From assembly GCF_900116415.1 (NCBI RefSeq), contig NZ_FPAP01000002.1, positions 930,001-994,000 of the forward strand: a stretch of DNA of 64,000 bases, read 5' to 3'. Numbering within the stretch: the stretch's first letter is position 1; each line of letters begins with the position of its first letter. Source of the stretch: Chryseobacterium formosense. Its GTDB lineage: Bacteria; Bacteroidota; Bacteroidia; Flavobacteriales; Weeksellaceae. The translations under genes were made by a program, and so were the position numbers. Positions 7,149 through 15,407 of the stretch are shown piece by piece. Below the pieces are notes generated by a model. The model was not told the origin of the DNA. It made no database searches and was given only the letters and a program-made list of their open reading frames with translations.

Positions 7149-8021
7149 TTATTTTTTTGATGAATCCTGTTTTACTTTATCAAGATAGTCCTGTTCCAGA
7201 ACCTGCAATCTTTTAAAATAATTTTCTTTATCCATAAATAATTGGGGATTATAAGAATCTCCCTCTTTTCTCTTTTTATGAAGATCAAACTGACTTGCAT
7301 GTGAAGCCACCCAAAGATCGAAATTGATGTTCTTCATTGCTTTCAGTGTTTCTGCATAATCATTTTGTATGGATGGATATTTTTTTACTTCAGAAAACGC
7401 TCCGTCAATAATGATTGAAGGCAAATTTGCAATCAGCACCTTATAAGTCTTGTTCTGATCTTTTGTTTCAAACAAAAAACTGCAAGAACCCTTTGTGTGA
7501 CCGGGATGATGAAGCAAAGTAAGCGTCGTATTTCCTAGTTTTATTTTATCATTATTTTTTAAAAGATAATCTGGCTTTACAGGTTTGAAAGTCACGCCAT
7601 ATTTCCCAAGTTCATAATCGGTTTTCCCGCCGCTTTTTAGTTCTTCTGCATCTTTTGCATCCACATAGAGTTTAGCTCCGGTTTCTTTTTTTATATCTGC
7701 CATTGCGCCCATGTGATCGAAGTGAGCCTGAGTCAGGGTAAGAATTTTAATATCCTTATAATTAAAACCAAGCTTCTTAATATTGTTTTTAATGGTTGGA
7801 AGTGAATCTGCCAATCCGGTATTGATTAAAATATTTCCTCTATCGGTAACAATCAGATAAGAGGCAAGATCGTAAGTTCCTACGTAGTATAAATTCCCTG
7901 CAATTCTGAAAGGTTCATACAATTTTGACCATTCTTCAGGATTATTTTTAGGTTCAGAGACAACTTGTGCTTTGTAGAGGAAGGCAAAAGCCAGCATCAG
8001 TATTAATGCGATTTTTTTCAT
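7149..8021 (-). CDS. Subclass B3 metallo-beta-lactamase, GOB-like
   Basis: The 290-residue protein has an N-terminal signal (MKKIALILMLAFAFLYKAQ) and the B3 metallo-beta-lactamase fold. Zinc-site residues are Q98-x-H100-x-D102-H103, H175 in HHPGHTKGSC and H241 in ASHASQF. Gln in place of the first His is the hallmark of the GOB enzymes of Elizabethkingia, and the stretches LTLLHHPGHTKGSC, WVASHASQFDLH and YNPQLFMDK closely resemble my memory of GOB sequences. The likely role is periplasmic hydrolysis of beta-lactams, including carbapenems. Unusually it lies inside a redox operon, between pirin (19 bp upstream) and FMN reductase (2 bp downstream). A lactonase-type hydrolase is a weak alternative. 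Confidence 0.9.
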   Translation of the reverse strand: MKKIALILMLAFAFLYKAQVVSEPKNNPEEWSKLYEPFRIAGNLYYVGTYDLASYLIVTDRGNILINTGLADSLPTIKNNIKKLGFNYKDIKILTLTQAHFDHMGAMADIKKETGAKLYVDAKDAEELKSGGKTDYELGKYGVTFKPVKPDYLLKNNDKIKLGNTTLTLLHHPGHTKGSCSFLFETKDQNKTYKVLIANLPSIIIDGAFSEVKKYPSIQNDYAETLKAMKNINFDLWVASHASQFDLHKKRKEGDSYNPQLFMDKENYFKRLQVLEQDYLDKVKQDSSKK

Positions 8022-8040
8022 AGGAACTTAGAATTTATTT

Positions 8041-8943
8041 TTATTTTCTGTTTAAAATTGCTTTTGGAAGCGGTACATATTCCTGATCATCTCCCGGAAT
8101 TAGCGGGAATGCATCATGATTTTGATCCTTCCAATTTACCTTTGCTTCTTCGATCTTTTCTTTGTCTGAATTTACAAAATTCCAGAAAATGTGTCTTTCT
8201 TCAGGGAAAGCTTCACCTCCGAAAAGATAAACAGTGCTGTTTTCATTAATTTCGAACTCACAAAGAGAAGCATTTTTCGCAATCATAAGCTGTTTAGTTC
8301 CGTATTCGTTGCCTTCGATGTTTACAGTGCCTTCCAAAACATACATTCCGACCTCACCGAAAAGATGGTGACCGATGTTGAGCTTTTGTTTGGTTTTGCT
8401 TTTAATTTCAACAAAATAAAGCGGACTGTGAACAGGAACAGCTGATTTCTTTCCGAAAGCTTCTCCGGCAATCAGTTTATAATCAACATCTCCTTCAGTC
8501 CAAGACGGAATTTCTTCAGCTTCAATATGGAAAAACGATGGTTCAGTCTGCTCCAAATCCTTAGGAAGTGCTACCCAAATCTGGAAACCGTGCAAAAATT
8601 GTGGTGAATTTTTCAGATATTCGGGAGTTCTTTCAGAATGTACAACGCCTTTTCCGGAAGTCATCCAGTTTACTGCTCCGGGTTTGATCTCCGTAGCAGA
8701 ACCCAAACTGTCTCTGTGAAAAATAGAACCTTCAAATAAGTACGTAAGCGTTGAAAGTCCAATATGTGGGTGTGGCGGAACATCAAAATTCTGGTGCTCT
8801 TTCAAACAGGTTGGTCCCATATGATCAATAAAAATGAATGGGCCAACGGAACGTTTTTCTCTGAACGGTAAAAGTCTTCCTACCAGGAAATTGCCTATAT
8901 CTGCAGCTCTTTCTTCCACAATAAGGCCTATATTTGACATCAT
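8041..8943 (-). CDS. Pirin family protein
   Basis: The 300-residue bicupin matches pirin. The N-terminal cupin carries the metal-binding motif in PHPHIGLSTLTYLFEGSIFHRDSLGS, with further conserved KPGAVNWMTSGKGVVHSERTPE. Pirins bind iron; some oxidise quercetin or act as redox-sensitive regulators. ATG is doubled at 8941-8943 and 8938-8940, so either may be used. It heads the operon that continues with the metallo-beta-lactamase. A second pirin gene sits at 9586-10461, and the two are clearly different in sequence, so this is an old rather than a recent duplication. Confidence 0.9.
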   Translation of the reverse strand: MMSNIGLIVEERAADIGNFLVGRLLPFREKRSVGPFIFIDHMGPTCLKEHQNFDVPPHPHIGLSTLTYLFEGSIFHRDSLGSATEIKPGAVNWMTSGKGVVHSERTPEYLKNSPQFLHGFQIWVALPKDLEQTEPSFFHIEAEEIPSWTEGDVDYKLIAGEAFGKKSAVPVHSPLYFVEIKSKTKQKLNIGHHLFGEVGMYVLEGTVNIEGNEYGTKQLMIAKNASLCEFEINENSTVYLFGGEAFPEERHIFWNFVNSDKEKIEEAKVNWKDQNHDAFPLIPGDDQEYVPLPKAILNRK

Positions 8944-9040
8944 AATTCTTTAGTTTTAGGATTTTAAATTTAGTTATTCTTTTTTAAAAGGGATAAAAAT
9001 CTTTCAGTTTAAATCTCTTATAAAAGGTGGGAAATCTTTT

Positions 9041-9358
9041 TTAAAGTTTGTCGTAACCTTCAAATCTTTGGTCTACAATACGTTTCCAGTCCGGATTTTT
9101 TTTAATGAATGCAAAAACATACGGACAGTAGGGAAGAAGTTTTTTTCCGCTTTCTTCAATATACACTAAAGTTTTTTCTACAACGGCAGCTGCCGCTCCG
9201 GTTCCTGCCAATTCAGGTTCGGCTTCAGTATGAATTAGAGCAATTTGCTTACTTGTTTCTTTATAATTGATAAATGCGAAATGACCGTTCAGTTCGATTT
9301 CAAATCTCTTTTTGTCTTCATTTTTTACTAATGGAATGTTTTCAAATTCTGGTTTCAT
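9041..9358 (-). CDS. Small GNAT-fold N-acetyltransferase (YjdJ-like), second copy
   Basis: This 105-residue protein belongs to the same short GNAT branch as the gene at 5708-5989: KKRFEIELNGHFAFINYKE, HTEAEPELAGTGAAAAVVEK (acetyl-CoA loop) and LLPYCPYVFAFIKKN. The frame extends 33 codons further upstream, but the ATG at 9358 (MKPEFENIPL) fits the family length and the extension lacks similarity to it. It sits between the two pirin genes on the same strand. Substrate is unknown; the loop GTGAAA differs from the usual GxGxG/A pattern in the other copy (GKGVGK). Confidence 0.82.
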   Translation of the reverse strand: MKPEFENIPLVKNEDKKRFEIELNGHFAFINYKETSKQIALIHTEAEPELAGTGAAAAVVEKTLVYIEESGKKLLPYCPYVFAFIKKNPDWKRIVDQRFEGYDKL

Positions 9359-9403
9359 GATGTTTATATTTAAATATTTGTTTTGTAATTGAAAAGATAG
9401 TTT

Positions 9404-9556
9404 TAACGCAAGGTGCACAAAGATTTTTAAAAATTTCTTTGATATTACCGTTCGCAAAGGGACTTCGTTCAGCGAATGACAGCAGTAAACCTTAGCTGAG
9501 TAAAAACGCCTTTGTTAGCGAAAAATATTCTCATATAGAGTAGTATACCTTGCGAA
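9404..9556. repeat. Spacer with inverted CGCAAGGT / ACCTTGCG motifs
   Basis: The spacer before the second pirin gene's stop contains CGCAAGGT at 9407-9414 and its exact complement ACCTTGCG at 9547-9554, with further TTCGCAAAGG and TTGCGA motifs near 9451 and 9558. They look like a degenerate dispersed element. No reading frame is convincing here, and no clear terminator hairpin is seen. Confidence 0.4.
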
Positions 9557-9585
9557 CATTGCGATTAAAAATCAATTATCCTAAA

Positions 9586-10461
9586 TTAATCTTCCAAATA
9601 CCCGAATTTTCCGGTATTGAAATCTTCAAAAGCCTGCATGATTTCTTCTTGAGTATTCATTACAAAAGGACCATGCGGAACGATAGGCTCATTCAGAGGT
9701 TCACCGCTGAGAAGTAATATTACCGAATCTTCGGTTGCTTCAATGGTGAAACTCTCGCCTTCATTTCTAAACAGGACAAAATGATTCGTCGGAACTTTTT
9801 CTCCGCCGTTTACCAAAATGCTTCCTTCAACAACCAAAGCGGCGGTATTAAAATTCGCAGGAAAATTAAATTCTGCCTTTCCACCTGATTTTAATTTAGC
9901 ATTCATCAGATTAACCGGGCTGAAAGTAGATGCAGAACCTTTTATTCCCTTATATTCTCCGGCAATAACTTCTACAAAGCCGTTTTTGCCTAAATCAACT
10001 TTTTGTATCTCTGTATTTTTAATGGTTTGATATTTTGGCTTGCTCATCTTATCTTTCGCAGGAAGATTTACCCAAAGCTGCACCATTTGAAAAATTCCGC
10101 CCTCTTTCGACCATTCTTTTTCGTGATATTCTTTGTGCAAAATACCTCTTGCAGCAGTCATCCATTGTACATCGCCTTCACCAATGATTCCACCGCCTCC
10201 TGAACTGTCGTGATGCTCTACTTTTCCTTGATAGGCAATTGTTACCGTTTCAAAACCTCTGTGTGGATGAACACCGACTCCGCGCGGAACTTCTGAACCC
10301 TTAAAATGAAATTTTGCATTGTAATCGAGTATCAGGAACGGATCCATTCTTTTCATCGTTAAAGGATGTGCACCCGGTATAAAATTATGCACTCTAAAAC
10401 CGTCACCCACAAAATGTGCAGGCTTTGGCGAAACTACGATTTCTATATTTTTAGTTGCCAT
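9586..10461 (-). CDS. Pirin family protein, second copy
   Basis: The 291-residue bicupin has the pirin N-terminal metal site in GVHPHRGFETVTIAYQGKVEHHD and the following EGDVQWMTAARGILHKEYH. The C-terminal cupin ends with PHGPFVMNTQEEIMQAFEDF, typical of the YhhW/pirin group. The frame begins 9 codons upstream at 10488, but ATG at 10461 (MATKNIEI) matches the family start. Likely role is an iron-binding quercetinase-type or regulatory protein. It is probably the first gene of the minus-strand run and is separated from the MFS pump by a repeat-rich spacer (10535-10630). Confidence 0.9.
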   Translation of the reverse strand: MATKNIEIVVSPKPAHFVGDGFRVHNFIPGAHPLTMKRMDPFLILDYNAKFHFKGSEVPRGVGVHPHRGFETVTIAYQGKVEHHDSSGGGGIIGEGDVQWMTAARGILHKEYHEKEWSKEGGIFQMVQLWVNLPAKDKMSKPKYQTIKNTEIQKVDLGKNGFVEVIAGEYKGIKGSASTFSPVNLMNAKLKSGGKAEFNFPANFNTAALVVEGSILVNGGEKVPTNHFVLFRNEGESFTIEATEDSVILLLSGEPLNEPIVPHGPFVMNTQEEIMQAFEDFNTGKFGYLED

Positions 10462-10534
10462 AATATTGTTTGTTTTAATTTTTAACAAATGTATGACCGC
10501 CTGTTTTCTCTCACATTGATGTGTGGTAATTTGT

Positions 10535-10630
10535 GTTGGAGTGTGTTTTGAGTTGGAGCGTTTGAGGGTTTGAGGGTTGGAGTATTTATGTTTCGAACTC
10601 TAACACTCTCAAACCCTAATACTCTCACAC
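10535..10630. repeat. Imperfect inverted repeat of GAGGGTTTG-type units
   Basis: A purine/G-rich arm (about 10541-10587, with GTTTGAGGGTTTGAGGGTTGG) is followed by a complementary C-rich arm (about 10595-10630, with CTCTAACACTCTCAAACCC). Each arm consists of short degenerate tandem units, so many hairpin registers are possible. It sits after the stop of the MFS gene (minus strand), where it could help end that transcript. Confidence 0.5.
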
Positions 10631-10633
10631 ATC

Positions 10634-12037
10634 TTATTCTCCGGATTTCATATTTCTGCCGTCGGAAACATGCAATCTCCTGAAAACCAATGATGATAAA
10701 ATAGTGAGAGCTCCTACTGTAAGAAAAGTGTATCTGAAAGCATTGTGAACTTCGTTTTGAATTAATGCTGTATTGTTTTCGTAAATTTTTAAAACAATCA
10801 GTCCAAAAGCAATCCCGAAGCCAATCGCAAGCTGTTGATTTACGGACAGCAAAGAATTTCCGCTGCTGGTCTGGAAGTTTCTTAAATCGGCGATAGAAAT
10901 CGTATTCATCGAAGTAAACTGAATCGAATTGAAAAATCCCAAAATCGCAATCACAGGAATAAACCAGAAAATAGATGTGTGAATATCCGGAATTGCCAGA
11001 CAACAGATCAAAGTTCCGATAACGATCGTGTTGAGCATCAATGTTCTTTTGTAACCGTATTTATTTAAAATTTTAATAACATAAGATTTTCCGAACATTG
11101 CCGTTAAAGCCATCGGCGCAATAATCCATCCTGAAATAACTGCAGACTGCCCATAAGCAATCTGAATCATTAAAGGAAGCAACAACGGAACCGAGCTGAT
11201 TCCTAATCTTGTAGCAAGATTTCCGACAATACCCACTCTAAAAGTTCTTACCTGGAACAGACTTAAAGGAAAAATAGGATTTCCGCCTCTTTTGGCGTGA
11301 TGGTAGTAGTAATACAGGAATAAAAATCCTAAAATAAAAATAATCAAAACCGGAGTAATATTCTGCATATCGCCAAAAAGTTCGAGCGATACGGATAGTA
11401 AAAGTGATGCGGCTGCAAAAATTAAAAAACCTTTCAGATCAAAATCGGTATCTCTTGAATTGTAATTAGGCATAAATTTTAGACCCAAAACAATTCCTAA
11501 AATCCCAATCGGAATATTAATGAGAAAAATCCAATGCCACGAAAGATAATCAACCATATATCCGCCAACTAAAGGACCGAGAACGGGGCCAATCAATGCC
11601 GGAATAATTGCAAAATTCATTGCTTTTAATAATTCATTCCGGTCAAAAGTTTTTATTAAAGCTAATTTTCCTACAGGCGTCATGAGACTTCCGCCAACTC
11701 CCTGAATGACCCTTGAAATCACCAAATGCGTCAGATTTTGAGAAATCGCACAAAACAAGGATCCCAAACTAAACAGCACTAAAGAGAAAACAAAAACTTT
11801 TCTCGTCCCGAATCGATCTGCTAAAAATCCACTTGCGGGCATAAAAACAGCCAAAGTCAGAACATAACTGATGATAGCATTCTGCATATTCAGTGGTGAT
11901 TCATCCAAATCTTTTGCAATTGATGGTAAAGATGTGTTTAGAATCGTAGAATCAAGCATCTGCATAAAAATGGCTGTCGCAAGAATCAGCGGCAGAACTT
12001 TTTTTACGGTTTGGCGAGGAGAAGTTGTTGTGGGCAT
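10634..12037 (-). CDS. DHA2-family MFS multidrug efflux transporter (EmrB-like)
   Basis: The 467-residue membrane protein matches the 14-helix drug:H+ antiporter 2 group. The opening MQMLDSTILNTSLPSIAKDL is the TM1 motif of EmrB proteins; GFLADRFGTRKVFVFS is the MFS motif A; VISRVIQGVGGSLMTPVGKLAL and GPVLGPLVGGYMVDYLSWHWIF (motif C and following) are also typical. It exports hydrophobic drugs across the inner membrane using the proton gradient. No membrane-fusion partner (EmrA) or TolC-like protein is adjacent, so it may act alone. A 173-residue frame overlapping its 3' half is a shadow. Confidence 0.9.
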   Translation of the reverse strand: MPTTTSPRQTVKKVLPLILATAIFMQMLDSTILNTSLPSIAKDLDESPLNMQNAIISYVLTLAVFMPASGFLADRFGTRKVFVFSLVLFSLGSLFCAISQNLTHLVISRVIQGVGGSLMTPVGKLALIKTFDRNELLKAMNFAIIPALIGPVLGPLVGGYMVDYLSWHWIFLINIPIGILGIVLGLKFMPNYNSRDTDFDLKGFLIFAAASLLLSVSLELFGDMQNITPVLIIFILGFLFLYYYYHHAKRGGNPIFPLSLFQVRTFRVGIVGNLATRLGISSVPLLLPLMIQIAYGQSAVISGWIIAPMALTAMFGKSYVIKILNKYGYKRTLMLNTIVIGTLICCLAIPDIHTSIFWFIPVIAILGFFNSIQFTSMNTISIADLRNFQTSSGNSLLSVNQQLAIGFGIAFGLIVLKIYENNTALIQNEVHNAFRYTFLTVGALTILSSLVFRRLHVSDGRNMKSGE

Positions 12038-12118
12038 TTATTTTTTAATTGGCTGTGTTTTGGCTAAACCAATTTACAAAAAATAGACCGAACAGCTTGC
12101 GATTTGCTTATGAATAAT

Positions 12119-12553
12119 CTATAAACTCATATGAATGATCGGATAATCTTTTCCTGAGCCTTCTTTCTCTGACCGTCCGATTTTTTGAAATCCAAGCTTC
12201 TCATAAAATTTGATTGCTTGAAGATTCTCTTCATTCACATCAACTTTCGAAAAACCTGTTTTCTCCTTTAGAAACATGCATAAAACTTTACCCAACCCTT
12301 TTCCACGGGAATCATTGTGAATAAAAAGCATTTGGAGCATATCATCAGAAACAGATCCGAATCCTTTGATGTCATTGTTTTCTGAAATCAGATAAACCTC
12401 AAGATTCGGAAGATAGTCTATTGGAATTATCTTTTTAAAATACTCAAAATCTGCTTCAGATAAAAAATCATGGGTACTTTTTACTGCCGATTCCCAAATT
12501 TTCATAATTTTAGGATAATCTTCGGAAGTGGCAATTCTTATGGATTGAGACAT
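12119..12553 (-). CDS. GNAT family N-acetyltransferase
   Basis: The 144-residue protein has the GNAT fold: N-terminal IRIATSEDYPKIMKIWE, a central strand ending in LFIHNDSRGKGLGKVLC with the acetyl-CoA motif A (RGKGLG), and C-terminal VNEENLQAIKFYEKLGFQKIGRSE, the usual motif B. Relatives acetylate small amines, amino acids or protein N termini; the substrate is not readable. It is 81 bp upstream of the MFS gene on the same strand and may share its transcript. Confidence 0.88.
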   Translation of the reverse strand: MSQSIRIATSEDYPKIMKIWESAVKSTHDFLSEADFEYFKKIIPIDYLPNLEVYLISENNDIKGFGSVSDDMLQMLFIHNDSRGKGLGKVLCMFLKEKTGFSKVDVNEENLQAIKFYEKLGFQKIGRSEKEGSGKDYPIIHMSL

Positions 12554-12645
12554 GTTTTAATTTTAAATAAAAATAAAAAAATCAATCCTTACAATTTAAA
12601 ACTTTATCCGAAATTTGAATAACATTAAAATCAAAACAAAATAGT

Positions 12646-13521
12646 ATGAAGCAAAAGACTTACGTAGGGCAACCTGTGATTACATTGAATAACGGAACAT
12701 ACATTCCGGCTTTAGGTTTCGGAGTTTGGCAAATGGAAAATCTTGAAGAATGCGAAAAAGCAGTTATTAAAGCTATTGAAGTCGGTTACAGAATGATTGA
12801 TACAGCTGCAATTTACCAAAACGAAACGGCAGTAGGAAAAGCAATCAAGAATAGCGGAATCGATCGTGAGGATTTATTTGTAACTTCAAAACTCTGGGTA
12901 CAGGATCACGGTTATGAAAAGGCAAAATCTGCTTTTCAGAGAACATTGAACAGATTACAGCTTGACTATCTCGATATGTATCTTATTCATTGGCCTTTCG
13001 GAGATTTTTTGGGAGCATGGAAAGCGATGGAAGAACTATATGAGGAAGGGAAAATAAAAGCGATCGGTGTCTGTAATTTTACCATTGAAAAATTAGAAGA
13101 ATTAAAGCCTCACTCTACGGTTTCTCCGGTGATTAATCAGGTAGAGCTGCATCCCATTTTCCAGCAAAAAGAACTTAGAGCTTATAATCAGGAAAACAAT
13201 ATTATTACCCAACCCTGGAGTCCGCTTGGAAACGGAAATGCTGAACTTTTAGAAAGTCCGGTACTTAAAAAGATAGCATTTAATCATAATAAATCAACAG
13301 CGCAGATTATTCTGAGATGGCATTTGCAGGAAGGTTTCTGTGTGATTCCGAAATCAGTGACGCCTTCCAGAATCGAGCAGAATTTTAATGTATTTGATTT
13401 TGAACTGACAGAAAGCGAAATGAATATGATAAGATCATTAGACACCGGAAAAAGATTGTTTTTCGATCCTAAAGATCCGGCTTGGGAAGAAAAAATGCTG
13501 AATGCTGTAGCGGATATTTAA
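12646..13521 (+). CDS. Aldo/keto reductase (2,5-diketo-D-gluconate reductase-like)
   Basis: The 291-residue (alpha/beta)8-barrel oxidoreductase has the complete catalytic tetrad: D52 and Y57 in MIDTAAIYQNE, K82 in VTSKLW and H115 in YLIHWP. The NADPH-binding end IPKSVTPSRIEQNFNVFDF is also present. It reduces aldehydes or ketones using NADPH in the cytosol, a common detoxification function; physiological substrate unknown. It is transcribed alone and ends at a strong hairpin terminator (13547-13582). Confidence 0.92.
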   Translation: MKQKTYVGQPVITLNNGTYIPALGFGVWQMENLEECEKAVIKAIEVGYRMIDTAAIYQNETAVGKAIKNSGIDREDLFVTSKLWVQDHGYEKAKSAFQRTLNRLQLDYLDMYLIHWPFGDFLGAWKAMEELYEEGKIKAIGVCNFTIEKLEELKPHSTVSPVINQVELHPIFQQKELRAYNQENNIITQPWSPLGNGNAELLESPVLKKIAFNHNKSTAQIILRWHLQEGFCVIPKSVTPSRIEQNFNVFDFELTESEMNMIRSLDTGKRLFFDPKDPAWEEKMLNAVADI

Positions 13522-13546
13522 ACACTAAAAACTTAAGGCAACAAAT

Positions 13547-13582
13547 AAAAAATAGCTTTCAAAATTTTGAAAGCTATTTTTT
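13547..13582. terminator. Bidirectional terminator, 17-bp stem
   Basis: A near-perfect palindrome (AAAAAATAGCTTTCAAA and its complement) lies between the convergent aldo/keto reductase and mpl genes. The A/T runs on both flanks allow termination in both directions. Confidence 0.8.
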
Positions 13583-13616
13583 TTAATAGTATGATATTGT
13601 TGTTACTCTTAATAAC

Positions 13617-14954
13617 TTATTTTGCTAAATCCAATCCTCCGAAATTTCCGGAACTCATCATCATGTAAACTCCCTGGGTTTTATCAAGCAAATCCCAATA
13701 GGTATGAAGTTCTTCAGCGTTGGTAAAGACCTTCAGGTTTTCATTTTTGAATTTCTCTTTGATTAATTCAGGAGAAATAGGTTCCATTCTTTTGATTTTT
13801 AAGGCATCTTCAGAATAGAAAACAATGGCTTCATCCAGTCCGTCCATTGCGTGATCATATTGTTCAAGGAAAACAGGATTTAAACTAGAATAGGTATGAA
13901 GTTCCAGAAAACCGTACTTCTTTTCGTTTTTAAATTGTTCACAGAAAGCTTTTACAGCAGCTTTTACTTTGCTTGGAGCGTGCGCAAAATCTTTATAAAG
14001 AATACCTTTATCTTCTCGTTCTACTTTTTCGAGGCGTTTTGAAGCACCTTTAAAGCTCATGATCGCATCATAGAAATCTTCATCCATAATTCCCAAAGTG
14101 TGGCAAATATGTCTTGCTCCTTCAAGATTTAATAAATTGTGTGCACCGAAAACAGAAAGCGGAATATCGCCCATTTCGGTTTTCAGAAACACTTTTCCGT
14201 TGCTGATTTCGTATTCCGGAGTTCTGTACGGCATTTTTCTGAAGTAATTTTCAGCATTTTCTACCACTTTTACCACTTCTGCATCTTCTTCGTTGTAAAC
14301 CAAAACTCCACCCGGCGTAATGCTTGCCACAAATTTTCTGAACTGCTCGATATAATCATCAAAAGTTTTGAAAACATTGATGTGATCCCATGCAATTCCG
14401 CTCATCAAAGCAATATTCGGTTGATATAAGAGGAACTTTGATCGCAAATCGATAGGAGAAGAAAGATATTCGTCACCTTCCAAAACCATGAAATCGTTGT
14501 CTTCCGTCAGTTTCACCATACAGTCAAAACCTTCCAATTGTGCTCCGACCATATAATCAACATCTTTCTGGTGAAAATTCAGAACATGAAGAATCATTGA
14601 GGTAATGGTTGTTTTTCCGTGTGAACCGGCGATGACAACTCTGGTTTTACTTTTTGACTGTTCGTAAAGAAACTCAGGATAAGAATATATTTTTAAACCT
14701 AATTCTTTTGCTTTTGCCAATTCAGGATTGTCTTGGTGAGCATGCATTCCCAAGATTACAGCATCAATATCAGACGTAATTTTTTCAGGAAACCATCCCA
14801 TTTCTTCGGGAAGAATTCCTTTTTTTTCAAGTCTTGATTTTGAAGGTTCAAAAATAGCATCATCCGAACCTGTCACCTGATATCCTTTATCTTTAAGTGC
14901 AATCGCAAGGTTGTGCATTGCGCTTCCGCCAATAGCAATGAAATGAGTTCTCAA
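13617..14954 (-). CDS. mpl: UDP-N-acetylmuramate:L-Ala-gamma-D-Glu-meso-DAP ligase (Mpl)
   Basis: The 445-residue Mur ligase resembles Mpl, the enzyme that recycles tripeptide from old peptidoglycan onto UDP-MurNAc. The N-terminal Rossmann-like part has FIAIGGSAMHNLAIAL; the ATP loop is GSHGKTT (110-116); later signatures include LEGDEYLSSPID, IAWDHINVF and YKDFAHAPSKVKAAV. No ATG is available at the family start: an in-frame TAA is four codons upstream and the first usable codon is TTG at 14954, so I infer a TTG start. Length is like E. coli Mpl (457). It lies 9 bp downstream of a lipoprotein gene. MurC is the main alternative, but the sequence fits Mpl better. Confidence 0.88.
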   Translation of the reverse strand: MRTHFIAIGGSAMHNLAIALKDKGYQVTGSDDAIFEPSKSRLEKKGILPEEMGWFPEKITSDIDAVILGMHAHQDNPELAKAKELGLKIYSYPEFLYEQSKSKTRVVIAGSHGKTTITSMILHVLNFHQKDVDYMVGAQLEGFDCMVKLTEDNDFMVLEGDEYLSSPIDLRSKFLLYQPNIALMSGIAWDHINVFKTFDDYIEQFRKFVASITPGGVLVYNEEDAEVVKVVENAENYFRKMPYRTPEYEISNGKVFLKTEMGDIPLSVFGAHNLLNLEGARHICHTLGIMDEDFYDAIMSFKGASKRLEKVEREDKGILYKDFAHAPSKVKAAVKAFCEQFKNEKKYGFLELHTYSSLNPVFLEQYDHAMDGLDEAIVFYSEDALKIKRMEPISPELIKEKFKNENLKVFTNAEELHTYWDLLDKTQGVYMMMSSGNFGGLDLAK

Positions 14955-14963
14955 CTTATTTTC

Positions 14964-15398
14964 TTAGTTTTTTACGTTGTTATTAATGATTTCCTGAAAA
15001 CCGGCTGTAATGTTTTCCCAATTGGTTTTAAAATTTGGCATAATCATGCTGCCATCATTTTTACTGCCTTCGTTTACGCCTTTTTTAACGCTGATTGATG
15101 TTGTTATATTATCGTAAACTTTTTTATGATCTTCCTGAATTCTTTTGAAATTATTTTTTGAAAGCGTTTCGTCTAATTTTTTCAGATCTTCATTGGATAT
15201 TTTAAAGCTCTTTTTGATTTTTTTGCCTTGTCCTTCAAAAGAATAATGAACATCATTTCCTTTGATCAAAAGGTTCTCGTAAGATGGAGCGTAGCCACCA
15301 CTTTTTGAGTAGCTGATGTCGAAATCAGAATATATCTTCTGACTGTTGCATGAAACTGCTATTAAAATAATTAAAAATACCCCTAAAATCTTCTTCAT
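14964..15398 (-). CDS. Hypothetical lipoprotein
   Basis: The 144-residue protein begins with MKKILGVFLIILIAVSCNSQ, a lipoprotein signal with the lipid cysteine at C17. The remainder is lysine-rich and probably a small beta-sandwich; FEGQGKKIKKSFKISNEDL and a C-terminal helix (NWENITAGFQEIINN) are the main visible features. I do not recognise the family. It lies 10 bp after the acyltransferase gene and 9 bp before mpl, so all are likely co-transcribed in an envelope-related operon. Confidence 0.8.
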   Translation of the reverse strand: MKKILGVFLIILIAVSCNSQKIYSDFDISYSKSGGYAPSYENLLIKGNDVHYSFEGQGKKIKKSFKISNEDLKKLDETLSKNNFKRIQEDHKKVYDNITTSISVKKGVNEGSKNDGSMIMPNFKTNWENITAGFQEIINNNVKN

Positions 15399-15407
15399 TG
15401 TTATTTT

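Noticed and set aside
10482..11003. 173-residue minus-strand frame overlapping the MFS gene's 3' part
   Set aside because: It lies inside the MFS coding region in another register, has a biased Cys/Phe/Tyr-rich composition and no family pattern. The MFS frame is complete and clearly coding.
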